Of a stretch of 64,000 nt of DNA, positions 1 to 9,456 are shown piece by piece. The DNA is from Alphaproteobacteria bacterium (GTDB taxonomy: Bacteria > Pseudomonadota > Alphaproteobacteria > Rhodobacterales > Rhodobacteraceae), in NCBI GenBank assembly GCA_030431825.1, contig JAUIIJ010000002.1, positions 1 through 64,000 of the forward strand, given 5' to 3'. Both the position numbers and the translations under genes were made by a program. How positions within the stretch are numbered: the first letter of the stretch is position 1; the number at the start of each line of letters is the position of its first letter. The notes beneath the pieces were generated by a model, which worked only from the letters and a program-made list of their open reading frames with translations, was not told where the DNA came from and made no database searches.

Positions 1-1
1 G

Positions 2-1717
2 ACCGAGGGCCCCGAGCGCGCGCCGCACCGATCCTACATGTACGCGATGGGCGTCAGCGACGAGGAAATCCATCAACCGCTGATCGGGGTTGCGACCTGC
101 TGGAACGAGGCCGCGCCCTGCAACATCTCGCTCAACCGGCAGGCCCAGGCGGTCAAGCTGGGTGTCAAGGCCGCGTCCGGCACGCCGCGCGAATTCACCA
201 CGATCACCGTGACCGACGGCATTGCCATGGGCCATGAAGGCATGCGCAGTTCGCTGGCCAGCCGCGAGGCGATTGCCGACACGGTGGAACTGACCATGCG
301 CGGGCATTGTTATGATGCGCTCGTCGGGCTGGCGGGGTGCGACAAATCCCTTCCCGGCATGATGATGGCAATGGTCCGTCTGAACACCCCGTCGGTGTTC
401 ATCTACGGCGGGTCGATCCTTCCGGGCAAGGCCCCTCAGGTCAACGAAATCCCGGAAGATTTCCGCACCCGCGACCTGACCGTTCAGGACATGTTCGAAG
501 CGGTCGGCCGCCATCAGAACGGCACCATGTCCGATGCCGCTCTCGACATGCTCGAACGCGTCGCCTGCCCGTCCGCCGGTGCCTGCGGGGGCCAGTTCAC
601 CGCCAACACCATGGCCTGTGTCTCCGAGGCCATCGGTCTCGCCCTGATGAACAGTTCCGGGATGCCGGCACCTTACGAGTCCCGCGACCAATACGCCGAG
701 GCATCGGGACAGGCGGTTATGAACCTGCTTGAAAAGAATATCCGTGCCCGCGATGTGGTCACCCGTAAGTCTCTGGAAAACGCCGCGCGCGTGGTCGCCT
801 GCACCGGCGGTTCGACGAATGCCGGGCTGCACCTGCCCGCAATCGCGCACGAGGCCGGCATCGATTTCTTCCTGCAGGATGTCTGCGACATCTTCCGTGA
901 CACGCCCTATTTCGTCGATCTCAAGCCCGGCGGACAATATGTCGCCAAGGATCTCTATGACGCCGGCGGCATTCCTGTCGTGATGAAGGAATTGCGCAAG
1001 GCCGGGCTTATCCACGAAGACTGCATGACCGCCACCGGCAAAACGATCGGCGAGGAACTCGACAAGATCGACCGCGAGGCCGATGGCCGCGTGATCTATC
1101 CCATCGAGAATCCGCTGACCAAAACCGGCGGCGTTGTCGGTCTCAAAGGCAACCTCGCGCCCGAAGGCGCCATCGTCAAGGTTGCGGGCATCCCGTCAAA
1201 CCACCAGCGTTTTGTCGGCCCGGCGCGTGTCTTTGAATGCGAAGAAGACGCGTTCGAGGCGGTCAAGGCCCGTGGCTATGAAGAGGGTGAAGTCATCGTG
1301 ATCCGCAACGAAGGGCCTTCGGGCGGTCCCGGCATGCGTGAAATGCTGGCAACCACGGCGGCACTTTCGGGTCAGGGTATGGGCAAGAAGGTCGCGCTGA
1401 TCACCGACGGGCGTTTCTCGGGCGCAACCCGCGGCTTCTGTGTGGGCCATGTCGGCCCCGAAGCCGCGCAGGGCGGGCCGATTGCCCTGATCAGGACGGG
1501 CGATATCATCACCATCGATGCGCCCAATGGCGAAATCAGCGTCGACCTGACCGACGACGAGCTGCAGGCCCGCAAGGCCGACTGGACAGGGCCGCGCGAA
1601 ACCATCTACGCCTCGGGGGCGCTCTGGAAATACGCCCAACTGGTCGGCGCGACCTACAAGGGTGCGGTCACGCATCCCGGCGGAGACGAGGAAAAACACG
1701 TCTACATGGACCTCTGA
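2..1717 (+). CDS. ilvD: Dihydroxy-acid dehydratase (5' end outside window)
   Basis: Dehydrates 2,3-dihydroxy acids to 2-oxo acids in the valine, leucine and isoleucine pathway; cytosolic Fe-S enzyme. The frame is open from base 2 and already reads PERAPHRSYMYAMG, the conserved region a few residues after the usual start, so only about ten residues lie upstream of the window; the ATG at 38 is internal. About 571 residues are visible. Conserved Fe-S and active-site segments are present: TCWNEAAPCN, GCDKSLPGM, SAGACGGQFTANTMA and, near the C-terminus, DGRFSGATRGFCVGHVGPEA. The stop is followed by a GC-rich hairpin. Family identification is firm. Confidence 0.96.
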   Translation, partial: TEGPERAPHRSYMYAMGVSDEEIHQPLIGVATCWNEAAPCNISLNRQAQAVKLGVKAASGTPREFTTITVTDGIAMGHEGMRSSLASREAIADTVELTMRGHCYDALVGLAGCDKSLPGMMMAMVRLNTPSVFIYGGSILPGKAPQVNEIPEDFRTRDLTVQDMFEAVGRHQNGTMSDAALDMLERVACPSAGACGGQFTANTMACVSEAIGLALMNSSGMPAPYESRDQYAEASGQAVMNLLEKNIRARDVVTRKSLENAARVVACTGGSTNAGLHLPAIAHEAGIDFFLQDVCDIFRDTPYFVDLKPGGQYVAKDLYDAGGIPVVMKELRKAGLIHEDCMTATGKTIGEELDKIDREADGRVIYPIENPLTKTGGVVGLKGNLAPEGAIVKVAGIPSNHQRFVGPARVFECEEDAFEAVKARGYEEGEVIVIRNEGPSGGPGMREMLATTAALSGQGMGKKVALITDGRFSGATRGFCVGHVGPEAAQGGPIALIRTGDIITIDAPNGEISVDLTDDELQARKADWTGPRETIYASGALWKYAQLVGATYKGAVTHPGGDEEKHVYMDL

Positions 1718-1725
1718 GCCCCCTG

Positions 1726-1750
1726 CCCGGACGGACGGAAACCGTCCGGG
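1726..1750 (+). terminator. Candidate terminator hairpin after ilvD
   Basis: A perfect 9-bp inverted repeat (arms 1726-1734 and 1742-1750, 7-nt loop) lies 9 nt after the ilvD stop. Only a short T tract follows (CCTTT about 5 nt on), so it is an imperfect intrinsic terminator. Confidence 0.5.
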
Positions 1751-1918
1751 CCAGCCTTTGGCCTTGATCGGGCAGCGCCGACGGATCGGTTGGAATGCGC
1801 GAGTGTCAGGGACGGCACCGGGCGTTGCATCACGCATCAACGCGAGATCGACATGCGGCACCATTGCCGGTTTATCCTCGTGCAACGAATTCGTTAAATA
1901 TGCGCCAGGGAGGCCGAC

Positions 1919-2698
1919 TTGGCAAAAGAACGAGCGATGCGCAGATTGATGAACCGGCTGCACAACACGCGTGTCCGCCGCCGCTGGCGACGCATTGCGA
2001 ATGCTGCCGACAAAACCGGGCCTGCGGAGTTGCGCCAGCAACGCGCCGAAGCACGCCGGCTGGCGGTCATACTCGATCGCCTGATGCATGTGGCGGATGG
2101 ACGGCTTGCCGTGCCAAAGCTCGGGTCGTGCTCTTTCCCCCGGCCACACGGCACCGACTGGGCCTGGCGTCCGGAGGTCTGGTGCGGTCCGCTGCCCTAT
2201 CCCGGGCTGAGCTCCGTGACCAGCGAGGCGGCGCTCGGCGGAGAAGTGCAGGTGTTTCACGATTGCTCGGCATCGGAACTGACCCTGCGCCAGTTGCGCA
2301 ACACGCGGGCTCAGGATCTGGCCCCGTTCGGTTTGCGGATGGATGTGTTCCGGTTTGACGGCTCGTTCCTTTCACTGGCGATCGACCTGCCGACGGCGGC
2401 GGCCGAAGACCTGCAACGCGATCACATCCTGCGCATCGAGAGCATCCTAGAAATCGAGTCCCCGCTGGACATCTACGCCCGCCTCAATATCGAGCACGGC
2501 CCCAACACCGAACAGATCAGTCGCAAACTGCCCTCGCATGACACGACGGCGCGCGTCGACTTCGATCTCGCCGGCACCCGGATCAATGAGAAGCGGATCA
2601 ACAAGATCTGGCTTGACCTGATTTTTGAAACTCCCGAGATGAACCAGGTCATCCTGCGTGACCTGACCTTCGCGCGTCATCGCCGTGCCGCGCTGTAA
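1919..2698 (+). CDS. DUF6478-like conserved hypothetical protein
   Basis: A 259-residue cytosolic-looking protein with no signal peptide or membrane segment. The N-terminus is very basic (RRLMNRLHNTRVRRRWRR), followed by a Trp/Pro-rich segment (TDWAWRPEVWCGP) and a beta-rich C-terminal half ending in DLTFARHRRAAL. I believe it belongs to the Rhodobacterales family named DUF6478, from memory of its size and motifs. The TTG at 1919 is chosen because a strong GGAGG-type ribosome site (about 1908-1913) sits 5-6 nt upstream; an ATG at 1937 is the alternative. It precedes a second unknown gene by 15 nt, so the two are probably co-transcribed. Function unknown. Confidence 0.75.
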   Translation: MAKERAMRRLMNRLHNTRVRRRWRRIANAADKTGPAELRQQRAEARRLAVILDRLMHVADGRLAVPKLGSCSFPRPHGTDWAWRPEVWCGPLPYPGLSSVTSEAALGGEVQVFHDCSASELTLRQLRNTRAQDLAPFGLRMDVFRFDGSFLSLAIDLPTAAAEDLQRDHILRIESILEIESPLDIYARLNIEHGPNTEQISRKLPSHDTTARVDFDLAGTRINEKRINKIWLDLIFETPEMNQVILRDLTFARHRRAAL

Positions 2699-2713
2699 CC
2701 GGAAAGTTCTGCG

Positions 2714-3103
2714 ATGAGTGATCTGATCCTGACCAAGATCCGCCTGTTGAACGGCCAATGGGAAGGCCGCGTCTCTGCCCCGGCGGGCGGGGCGAAACCA
2801 AGGATCGAAGTGCGTCACCTCGATCGGCTCCTGGACGGCGTGAAACTGAAGAAGGGCGCGGGCACCGGGCAATGGGATCTCGTCGTCCCGCTGCCCGAAT
2901 GGGCGCTGAGCGATGGCGTCCAGACTTTCATGGTCATGGATGTCGAAAGCAATGAAAAACTCGGAGAATTCACACTTGTCGCCGGGGACATCGCCGCCGA
3001 TAATCTGCGGGCCGAGGTCGATCTTCTGCGGGCAGAACTCGACGTACTCAAACGCGCATTCCGTCGTCATTGCCGCGAAACCGACCACACCGGCCGGGAG
3101 TGA
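2714..3103 (+). CDS. Conserved hypothetical protein
   Basis: A 129-residue protein, not recognised. The first 85 residues read as a beta-rich domain (LTKIRLLNGQWEGRV, QWDLVVPLPEWALSDGVQTF); the last 40 are a predicted amphipathic helix or coiled coil (LRAEVDLLRAELDVLKRAFRRH). No signal peptide or cysteine cluster. It starts 15 nt after the preceding DUF6478-like gene, so the two probably form a two-gene unit. The coiled-coil tail suggests oligomerisation or partner binding, which is inference only. Confidence 0.7.
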   Translation: MSDLILTKIRLLNGQWEGRVSAPAGGAKPRIEVRHLDRLLDGVKLKKGAGTGQWDLVVPLPEWALSDGVQTFMVMDVESNEKLGEFTLVAGDIAADNLRAEVDLLRAELDVLKRAFRRHCRETDHTGRE

Positions 3104-3460
3104 GCGCCGCACGCGCAGAAACTGGATTGCCGAAACTCTCCGTTCTCGCCGCGCTGCAAGTGCGCCAAGTCATCTGACGACGGAGACACTTGATCGACCA
3201 CATCGCAACCTGTCCGGATCGTGTTTGAAAACGCAAGCGAATCGGCGCGTCTGCGCCTGTGGCATTGTTCCGGCGATCAGCGGGAGCAGCCTTTGGCGGG
3301 CAAAAGATCGGAACCGCAGGGCACGCGTTTCCGCGCGGTCCCGTTCGATGCGCATTTTCACCGGGCCACCGAAGTCCGAGAGGACAAATGTGGCGCCTCC
3401 CAACTGCGCGCGGCAGAGATTTCCGTTTTCTTGCCCGCTTCATTCCCCTAAGACGCAGCC
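3104..3460. other. Gap of 357 bp without a recognisable gene
   Basis: No open frame here shows a recognisable product on either strand. The region precedes trmD, where related genomes usually carry rimM and rpsP; neither is present. It probably holds the trmD promoter, but I cannot point to clear -35/-10 boxes. Confidence 0.5.
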
Positions 3461-4285
3461 ATGACCGAGCCAACCAAAACTCCTTCAGCCAATCACCGGT
3501 CGCTGGGCCGCAAGACCATCCGCGCGTCGGCGCAGCCGCGTGAGTTGATCACCCCGACTCCTGATCTCAAGGGGGTCTGGAAGGCCAGGGTCATCACCCT
3601 GTTCCCCACTGCCTTCCCCGGCGTTCTGGGTGAAAGCCTGACCGGCAAGGCGCTGCAGGAAGGACTATGGCAGTTGGAAACGATCGACCTGCGCGGCTTT
3701 GGTATCGGCAGGCACCGCAACGTCGATGACACCCCGGCAGGCGGTGGCGCGGGCATGGTGTTGCGCGCCGATGTGGTCGGCCCGGCAATCGAGGCCGCGC
3801 AAAGCCATGCGACCGGGAACTGTCCGCTGATCTACCTGTCACCGCGCGGTCGCCCGATGACACAGGCCTTGATGAAATCGCTCGCCTCCGCGGATGGGGT
3901 CACCTTGTTGTGCGGCCGCTTCGAAGGCGTCGATGAACGGGTTCTCGAGGAATATGGCGTGCAGGAAGTCAGCCTCGGTGATTTTGTGATGACCGGGGGC
4001 GAAATCGCGGCACAGGCGCTGATCGATGCGACGGTTCGGCTGTTGCCCGGCGTGTTGGGCAACGATGCCTCGACCGAAGAGGAGAGCTTTTCCGACGGCC
4101 TGCTCGAACACCCGCAATACACCCGCCCCGCGACCTGGAAAGACCGTACGATCCCCGCGGTCCTGACCGCAGGAGATCATGCCAAGACCGCGCGGTGGCG
4201 GCGCGAGATGTCCGAACGGATCACCAGGCAGCGACGCCCTGACCTGTGGGCACGCCATCGGCAAGACACCGACTCGGAAAGCTGA
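3461..4285 (+). CDS. trmD: tRNA (guanine-N1-)-methyltransferase TrmD
   Basis: Methylates N1 of guanosine 37 in a subset of tRNAs using S-adenosylmethionine, preventing frameshifting. The 274-residue product has a roughly 40-residue N-terminal extension before the conserved core start KARVITLFPTAFPGVLG, longer than the usual ~245 residues. The SpoU/TrmD knot motifs are present: YLSPRGRP, LLCGRFEGVDERVLEEY and SLGDFVMTGGE, plus the late motif LLEHPQYTRP. It is followed by rplS and rpmE, the usual translation cluster, but the usual upstream partner rimM is absent. An internal start nearer the core cannot be excluded. Confidence 0.95.
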   Translation: MTEPTKTPSANHRSLGRKTIRASAQPRELITPTPDLKGVWKARVITLFPTAFPGVLGESLTGKALQEGLWQLETIDLRGFGIGRHRNVDDTPAGGGAGMVLRADVVGPAIEAAQSHATGNCPLIYLSPRGRPMTQALMKSLASADGVTLLCGRFEGVDERVLEEYGVQEVSLGDFVMTGGEIAAQALIDATVRLLPGVLGNDASTEEESFSDGLLEHPQYTRPATWKDRTIPAVLTAGDHAKTARWRREMSERITRQRRPDLWARHRQDTDSES

Positions 4286-4595
4286 CGAAACCCGATCGGC
4301 GCGGGGTTGGCGGCGCGCTGCGATCAATCCGGCCTCGCGCCGGACGATCTCCCCCTTGATCGCCACCTTCAAACCACCTATACCGCGCGAATTCCCGGTG
4401 GCGAAAGCGACTCGGGACCCTGTTGGCTGTTCGACCGTCTGTTTTCTTCGACATGCGCGGGGCTGGCAACAAGGACGTGACCAAGGAATGACGACCTGAT
4501 CTCTGGCGGGCACTGCGGTGGACCCGGTGAAGACCAAGAGCTCTGAGGACGCGCAAATCTTCGTGGATAAACCGCGAGCAATTAGGAGAGATGCG
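4286..4595. other. Gap of 310 bp between trmD and rplS
   Basis: No gene is supported here. A small 6-bp hairpin occurs at 4328-4344. The segment ends in the rplS ribosome-binding site (AGGAG at 4584-4588). The long gap suggests rplS has its own promoter or leader, but I see no clear regulatory structure. Confidence 0.5.
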
Positions 4596-4979
4596 ATGGA
4601 TCTTATCGCACAGCTTGAGGCGGAACAGATTGCCGCCCTGGGAAAAGACATTCCCGATTTCAAGGCCGGAGACACCATCCGTGTCGGCTATAAGGTGACC
4701 GAAGGGTCGCGCACCCGTGTGCAGAACTACGAAGGCGTCTGCATTTCGCGCAAGGGCGGCAACGGCATCGCCGGCGCGTTCACCGTGCGCAAGATTTCCT
4801 TTGGCGAAGGCGTGGAACGTGTTTTCCCGCTGCACTCGACCAATATCGAAAGCATCACCGTGGTGCGCCGTGGCCGTGTGCGCCGCGCCAAGCTTTACTA
4901 CCTGCGCTCGCGTCGCGGCAAATCCGCCCGTATCGCGGAAGATTCGAACTACAAGCCCAAGTCGGGCGCTCAGGCCTGA
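4596..4979 (+). CDS. rplS: 50S ribosomal protein L19
   Basis: Large-subunit protein at the 30S/50S interface. The 127-residue product carries the L19 core: [38 protein letters not shown] and a C-terminal basic stretch [14 protein letters not shown]. An open frame extends upstream to 4518, but the ATG at 4596 ([11 protein letters not shown]) is chosen because AGGAG lies 7 nt upstream and it matches the family start. It is followed 11 nt later by rpmE, so the two are one transcript. Confidence 0.96.
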   Translation: MDLIAQLEAEQIAALGKDIPDFKAGDTIRVGYKVTEGSRTRVQNYEGVCISRKGGNGIAGAFTVRKISFGEGVERVFPLHSTNIESITVVRRGRVRRAKLYYLRSRRGKSARIAEDSNYKPKSGAQA

Positions 4980-4990
4980 GGAGCGGACAC

Positions 4991-5212
4991 ATGAAAAAAG
5001 ATATCCATCCCGACTATCACCTCATCGACGTCAAACTGACCGATGGGACCATGATCCAGATGAAATCGACCTGGGGCAAGGAAGGCGACTCGCTGGCACT
5101 TGATATCGATCCCAGCGTGCACCCCGCATGGACCGGTGGCGGCACCCGCCTGATGGACACCGGCGGTCGCGTGTCCAAGTTCAAGAAGAAATACGAAGGT
5201 CTCGGTTTCTGA
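4991..5212 (+). CDS. rpmE: 50S ribosomal protein L31 (Cys-free type)
   Basis: A 73-residue ribosomal protein beginning [19 protein letters not shown]. It contains no cysteine, so it is the zinc-independent (C-minus) form of L31. It lies 11 nt after rplS and is closed by a strong intrinsic terminator, making it the last gene of the trmD/rplS/rpmE cluster. Confidence 0.95.
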   Translation: MKKDIHPDYHLIDVKLTDGTMIQMKSTWGKEGDSLALDIDPSVHPAWTGGGTRLMDTGGRVSKFKKKYEGLGF

Positions 5213-5239
5213 TCGAACCTATCGATCCTGTTCGATACA

Positions 5240-5266
5240 ACGCCGCGGCCCTCGCCGCGGCGTTTT
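5240..5266 (+). terminator. Intrinsic terminator after rpmE
   Basis: A perfect 10-bp GC-rich stem (5240-5249 with 5254-5263, 4-nt loop) is followed directly by TTTT. It lies 28 nt after the rpmE stop. Confidence 0.88.
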
Positions 5267-5360
5267 GTGTTCGGTGCCATCGGGTTTCGCCAAGACGGTG
5301 ACGATTTGGCAAGGCTTTGCTGCGACCCTGCGGTGAATCTGATGCAGCACCGGAAACGCC

Positions 5361-6992
5361 ATGTCCGTTCAAACCCAAACGCACGCGGAGCAACCCTCGC
5401 TGGATGTTCGCAAGATCCTCAGCCGTGCGGAAGGCGCGAGGCGCGCAGGCGACATCACCGGCGCGGCGCGCGATTATGGCGCCGTCCTGTCGCGGTTTCC
5501 CGGCAACCTGCGCGCGCGCAAGGCGCTTGCGGCAATCGGTCCGTCCGCCGCGTCGCTGCTTGCCGACAAGGCCCGGCATTGCCAGCACATCCGCCAGTTT
5601 CACGAGGCGGCACGGCACTGGGCCGATGCGGTCGCGCTCCGCCCCGGCCATGCGGGATTGGGCTTGTCACTGTGCCGCTGCCTGCTCGACTTGGGGCGCG
5701 GCAATGCGGCCCTGGAGGCGGTGAATGCGGTGTTGCAATATCATCCGGAAGACCCCGTGGCGCTGGACACCAAGGGGTGCATTCTGCGCGAACTCGGGCG
5801 GCTGGATGCGGCGCAAGACTGCCACATCGCGGCGATGCAACAGGATGGTGACCGGACCGGACCGCTCAACCACCTGGGACTCATCGCGCTGGCCAATGGC
5901 GACATGACACTGGCCGCCGACCATTTTGCCCGGGCCATCGCCCTCAGCCCGGATACCGCTTCGCTTCACAAGAACCTCGCCGGGTGCAAGACCTTCACTC
6001 CGGGCGATCCGCATATTCACCAGATGCAAGAGCTGCTGACACGCCACCATAAGGACGATCCCGACGTCGCAGCCCTGCATTTCGCCCTGTTCAAGGCGTT
6101 CGATGATACTGGTGAAACGGATACCGCCTTTGCTCACTTGCTGCACGGCAACCAACTGTGCAAGGCAGCATCCGGTTTCGACATCACACGCGAGGCGCGG
6201 CGGTTCGCGTGGTACAAATCCCTGTTGGCCGAACCGCCCGCCGCCCTGCCCTGCGACCATACCGACGCGCCGCGCCCTGTCTTTATCGTCGGCTTGCCCC
6301 GCTCCGGCACCACGCTGGTCGAACGCATCCTCGGGCAAACGGATGACACACAACCCGCCGGGGAGTTGTCGGTCGTGTCAAACGCCATCGTGCCGCTTCT
6401 GCGCAGGTTACAGGACGAAAACCGTCCGGCCCCGAGCCGCGACGACCTGCTTGAACTGCGCGCGCGGATCATCGACGGGATGGGGCGGCACTCGGACGGG
6501 TCGGCAGTGTTGATCGACAAGATGCCACTGAACTTCCGCTGGGCAGGGTTGATCTGCGCCGCGCTGCCCGAGGCGCGGATCGTCTCCTTGACGCGCGCGC
6601 CCATGCCCGTGGCGTGGTCGCTGTTCCGTCAACTGTTCGCGTCGCCGGGGAATGGCTTTGCTTACGACATGGCCGACATCGCCGCCTACACGCTGCTGCA
6701 CCGCGACATCATGCGCTTCTGGGCCGAGCGGTTCGCAAGCCAGATTTTCAACCTGGCCTATACTGACCTGATCAGCGACACGGAACGCACCGTCCGAAAT
6801 CTGGTGAACGCGTGCGACCTTGACTGGACCGATGCCTGTCTTGAGCCGCAAACCGCAAAGACGCCGGTCCTGACCGCCAGCGCAGCGCAGGTACGACAGG
6901 AAATTTACCACGACAGCGATCAGAGCTGGCACCGATACGAGGCGCAGCTGTCGCCACTGGTCACCGCATTCGAGGCTGCCGGACTGACCTGA
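5361..6992 (+). CDS. TPR-repeat sulfotransferase family protein
   Basis: A 543-residue protein with two halves. Residues ~20-260 are helical TPR-type repeats (for example the stretch ending FARAIALSPDTASLHKNLAG). Residues ~305-540 form a P-loop sulfotransferase domain: FIVGLPRSGTTLVERIL at ~308-324 is the PAPS 5'-phosphosulfate loop, followed by LIDKMPLNFRWAGLI and an ARIVSLTRAPM segment matching the 3'-phosphate region. By family it would transfer sulfate from PAPS to an unknown acceptor. No signal peptide or membrane helix is seen. It stands alone between the rpmE terminator and mipZ. The acceptor cannot be predicted. Confidence 0.85.
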   Translation: MSVQTQTHAEQPSLDVRKILSRAEGARRAGDITGAARDYGAVLSRFPGNLRARKALAAIGPSAASLLADKARHCQHIRQFHEAARHWADAVALRPGHAGLGLSLCRCLLDLGRGNAALEAVNAVLQYHPEDPVALDTKGCILRELGRLDAAQDCHIAAMQQDGDRTGPLNHLGLIALANGDMTLAADHFARAIALSPDTASLHKNLAGCKTFTPGDPHIHQMQELLTRHHKDDPDVAALHFALFKAFDDTGETDTAFAHLLHGNQLCKAASGFDITREARRFAWYKSLLAEPPAALPCDHTDAPRPVFIVGLPRSGTTLVERILGQTDDTQPAGELSVVSNAIVPLLRRLQDENRPAPSRDDLLELRARIIDGMGRHSDGSAVLIDKMPLNFRWAGLICAALPEARIVSLTRAPMPVAWSLFRQLFASPGNGFAYDMADIAAYTLLHRDIMRFWAERFASQIFNLAYTDLISDTERTVRNLVNACDLDWTDACLEPQTAKTPVLTASAAQVRQEIYHDSDQSWHRYEAQLSPLVTAFEAAGLT

Positions 6993-7134
6993 CGCAACCG
7001 TGGTTCGCCGACCATCGAAACTGCTGCGGCGGGAACCGAAAACTCGCCGTGGACGCTTTCCATCGCCCCACCCGCACCATATAGAGTGCCCAGCAAATTC
7101 TAAGCCGCGCCAAGCGGCAGCGGAAGGATCGGGC

Positions 7135-7944
7135 ATGGCACATATCATCGTTGTCGGGAACGAAAAGGGCGGAGCCGGCAAGTCGACGGTTTCGATGCAT
7201 GTTGCAACCGCCCTTGCGCGGCTGGGCCACCGGGTCAGCGCGCTCGACCTCGACCTCAGACAGCGTTCGATGGGCCGCTATGTCGAAAATCGTCGCGAGT
7301 ATACCGCGAAATCCGGCCTCGATCTGCCCGGGCCGTCCTGCCATGATCTGCCTCAGGTCGACGCCGACACTCTGGACCCCGGGGAAAACGTCTATGATCA
7401 GCGCCTGTCGGTGGCTGTTGCCGAGCTTGAAACCGACAGCGATTTCATTCTGATCGACTGCCCTGGCTCGCATACGAGGCTAAGCCAGGTCGCCCATTCG
7501 CTCGCCGACACGCTGATCACGCCGCTGAATGACAGTTTCGTGGATTTCGATCTGCTCGCACGGATCGATTCGGACGGCGAAAAAATACTCGGTCCCTCGG
7601 TCTATTCGGAAATGGTATGGAAGTCGCGACAACTGCGCGCCCAGGCTGGATTGCAGCCGATCGACTGGATCGTGATGCGCAACCGCGTCGGCACGCAGCG
7701 CATGGTCAACAAGGAAAAGATGGAGCGCGCGCTGCGCCTGCTCTCCGAGCGTATCGGTTTTCGGATCGCCCCCGGCTTCAGCGAGCGCGTGGTCTTTCGC
7801 GAGTTGTTCCCGCGCGGGCTGACCCTGCTCGATCTCAAGGATATCGGGGTGAAACAGCTGAACATTTCCAATGTTGCGGCCCGGCAGGAGCTTCGTGACA
7901 TGATGAAAGCGCTCAAGCTGCCCGGCGTGACACCCGACATCTGA
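7135..7944 (+). CDS. mipZ: Division-plane positioning ATPase MipZ
   Basis: ParA/MinD-superfamily ATPase that in Caulobacter binds the origin-proximal ParB complex and inhibits FtsZ polymerisation. The 269-residue product starts MAHIIVVGNEKGGAGKST, with the deviant Walker A (KGGAGKS) at ~11-17, LDLDLRQRSM at the A' position and FILIDCPGSHTRLS at Walker B. The extended C-terminal half (DWIVMRNRVGTQRM, FREVVFRELFPRGLTLLDL-type segment) is typical of MipZ rather than ParA. The ATG at 7135 is chosen over upstream frames because a GGAAGGA ribosome site precedes it and the Walker A position then fits. Confidence 0.92.
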   Translation: MAHIIVVGNEKGGAGKSTVSMHVATALARLGHRVSALDLDLRQRSMGRYVENRREYTAKSGLDLPGPSCHDLPQVDADTLDPGENVYDQRLSVAVAELETDSDFILIDCPGSHTRLSQVAHSLADTLITPLNDSFVDFDLLARIDSDGEKILGPSVYSEMVWKSRQLRAQAGLQPIDWIVMRNRVGTQRMVNKEKMERALRLLSERIGFRIAPGFSERVVFRELFPRGLTLLDLKDIGVKQLNISNVAARQELRDMMKALKLPGVTPDI

Positions 7945-7974
7945 CCTCCAGTCGCCCGCGCAGGGAATGCATGA

Positions 7975-8002
7975 TTGTAAAATTTTGCGTTGTTAGTTAC
8001 AA
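7975..8002. promoter_or_regulatory. Candidate operator upstream of hmgA
   Basis: Inverted repeat TTGTAA (7975-7980) and TTACAA (7997-8002) separated by 16 nt in an AT-rich patch just before the hmgA ribosome site. An internal element TTAGTTACAA resembles the dyad upstream of the marR gene at 25613. Regulator unknown; inferred from position and symmetry only. Confidence 0.35.
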
Positions 8003-8044
8003 AATCAACTATTACCTCTGCCTCTGACAAACGGAGGAACCGCG

Positions 8045-9406
8045 ATGAATCGTCCGACCGAGACCCATTCCATGATCCAGGCCGCCACCCCTACGGCGAC
8101 CAGCCCCGGCTACATGCCCGGATTCGGCAACGACTTTGAAACCGAGGCATTGCCCGGCGCCCTGCCCGAAGGCCGCAACAGCCCGCAGAAATGCAACTAC
8201 GGTCTGTACGGCGAACAGCTGAGCGGCACCGCCTTTACCGCGCCCAGCCACCAGAACGAACGGACGTGGTGCTATCGCATTCGTCCGTCGGTCAAGCATT
8301 CGGCGCGTTATCAAAAGATCGACCTGCCTTACTGGCGCTCGGCCCCGGACGTTGACCCGGATGTCATTTCCCTCGGCCAATATCGCTGGGATCCGGTGCC
8401 CCATTCCGATCAGGAGCTGACATGGCTCACCGGGATGCGGACCATGACCACCGCCGGCGATGTGAACACCCAGGTGGGCATGGCCAGCCATATCTACCTG
8501 GTCACCGCCTCGATGCAGGATGCCTATTTCTACTCCGCCGACAGCGAACTGCTGGTGGTGCCCCAGGAAGGCCGGCTGCGGTTTTGCACGGAATTGGGGA
8601 TCATCGACCTCGAACCGCGTGAAATCGCGATCATTCCGCGCGGTCTGCTGTATCGCGTCGAACTGCTGGACGGCCCCGCGCGCGGCTTCGTCTGCGAGAA
8701 TTACGGCCAGAAGTTCGAGCTTCCGGGCCGTGGTCCGATCGGTGCCAACTGCATGGCGAACCGCCGCGATTTCAAGACCCCCGTTGCCGCCTTCGAAGAC
8801 CGCGACGCCCCCAGCACGGTCACCATCAAATGGTGTGGCCAGTTTCACGAAACCCGCATCGGCCACAGCCCGCTCGACGTGGTGGCATGGCACGGCAACT
8901 ATGCGCCGGTCAAATACGATCTGAGCACATACTGCCCCATCGGTGCGATCCTGTTCGACCACCCGGATCCGTCGATTTTCACGGTGCTGACCGCTCCCAG
9001 CGGCGTACCCGGAACCGCGAATATCGATTTCGTGCTGTTCCGCGAACGCTGGATGACGATGGAAGATACCTTCCGTCCGCCGTGGTATCACAAGAACATC
9101 ATGTCGGAACTGATGGGAAATATCTACGGTCAGTACGACGCCAAACCCCAGGGGTTCGTGCCCGGCGGCATGAGCCTCCACAACATGATGCTGCCCCACG
9201 GCCCGGACAAGAATGCCTTCGAAGGCGCAAGCAACGCCGATCTCGGGCCAGAGAAGCTCGACAACACCATGTCGTTCATGTTCGAAACCCGTTTCCCGCA
9301 GCATCTCACGGCGTTTGCCGCCAGGGAAGCGCCGCTGCAGGACGATTATATCGATTGCTGGGACGACATCGAAAAGAAATTCGACGGAACCCCCGGAACC
9401 AAGTAA
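8045..9406 (+). CDS. hmgA: Homogentisate 1,2-dioxygenase
   Basis: Opens the ring of homogentisate to maleylacetoacetate using O2 and non-haem Fe(II). The 453-residue length fits the family. Hallmarks include the early [48 protein letters not shown] in the cupin region, [15 protein letters not shown] and the metal-site region [15 protein letters not shown] strong GGAGGA ribosome site lies 7 nt upstream of the ATG. First gene of a co-directional cluster with fahA, an MBL-fold gene, an FAD hydroxylase, a DUF2783 gene and maiA. Confidence 0.97.
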   Translation: MNRPTETHSMIQAATPTATSPGYMPGFGNDFETEALPGALPEGRNSPQKCNYGLYGEQLSGTAFTAPSHQNERTWCYRIRPSVKHSARYQKIDLPYWRSAPDVDPDVISLGQYRWDPVPHSDQELTWLTGMRTMTTAGDVNTQVGMASHIYLVTASMQDAYFYSADSELLVVPQEGRLRFCTELGIIDLEPREIAIIPRGLLYRVELLDGPARGFVCENYGQKFELPGRGPIGANCMANRRDFKTPVAAFEDRDAPSTVTIKWCGQFHETRIGHSPLDVVAWHGNYAPVKYDLSTYCPIGAILFDHPDPSIFTVLTAPSGVPGTANIDFVLFRERWMTMEDTFRPPWYHKNIMSELMGNIYGQYDAKPQGFVPGGMSLHNMMLPHGPDKNAFEGASNADLGPEKLDNTMSFMFETRFPQHLTAFAAREAPLQDDYIDCWDDIEKKFDGTPGTK

Positions 9407-9456
9407 GCCGGAGTGGACAGAACCCGCCCCCGTGACACGACGACAAAGGAAGATAC

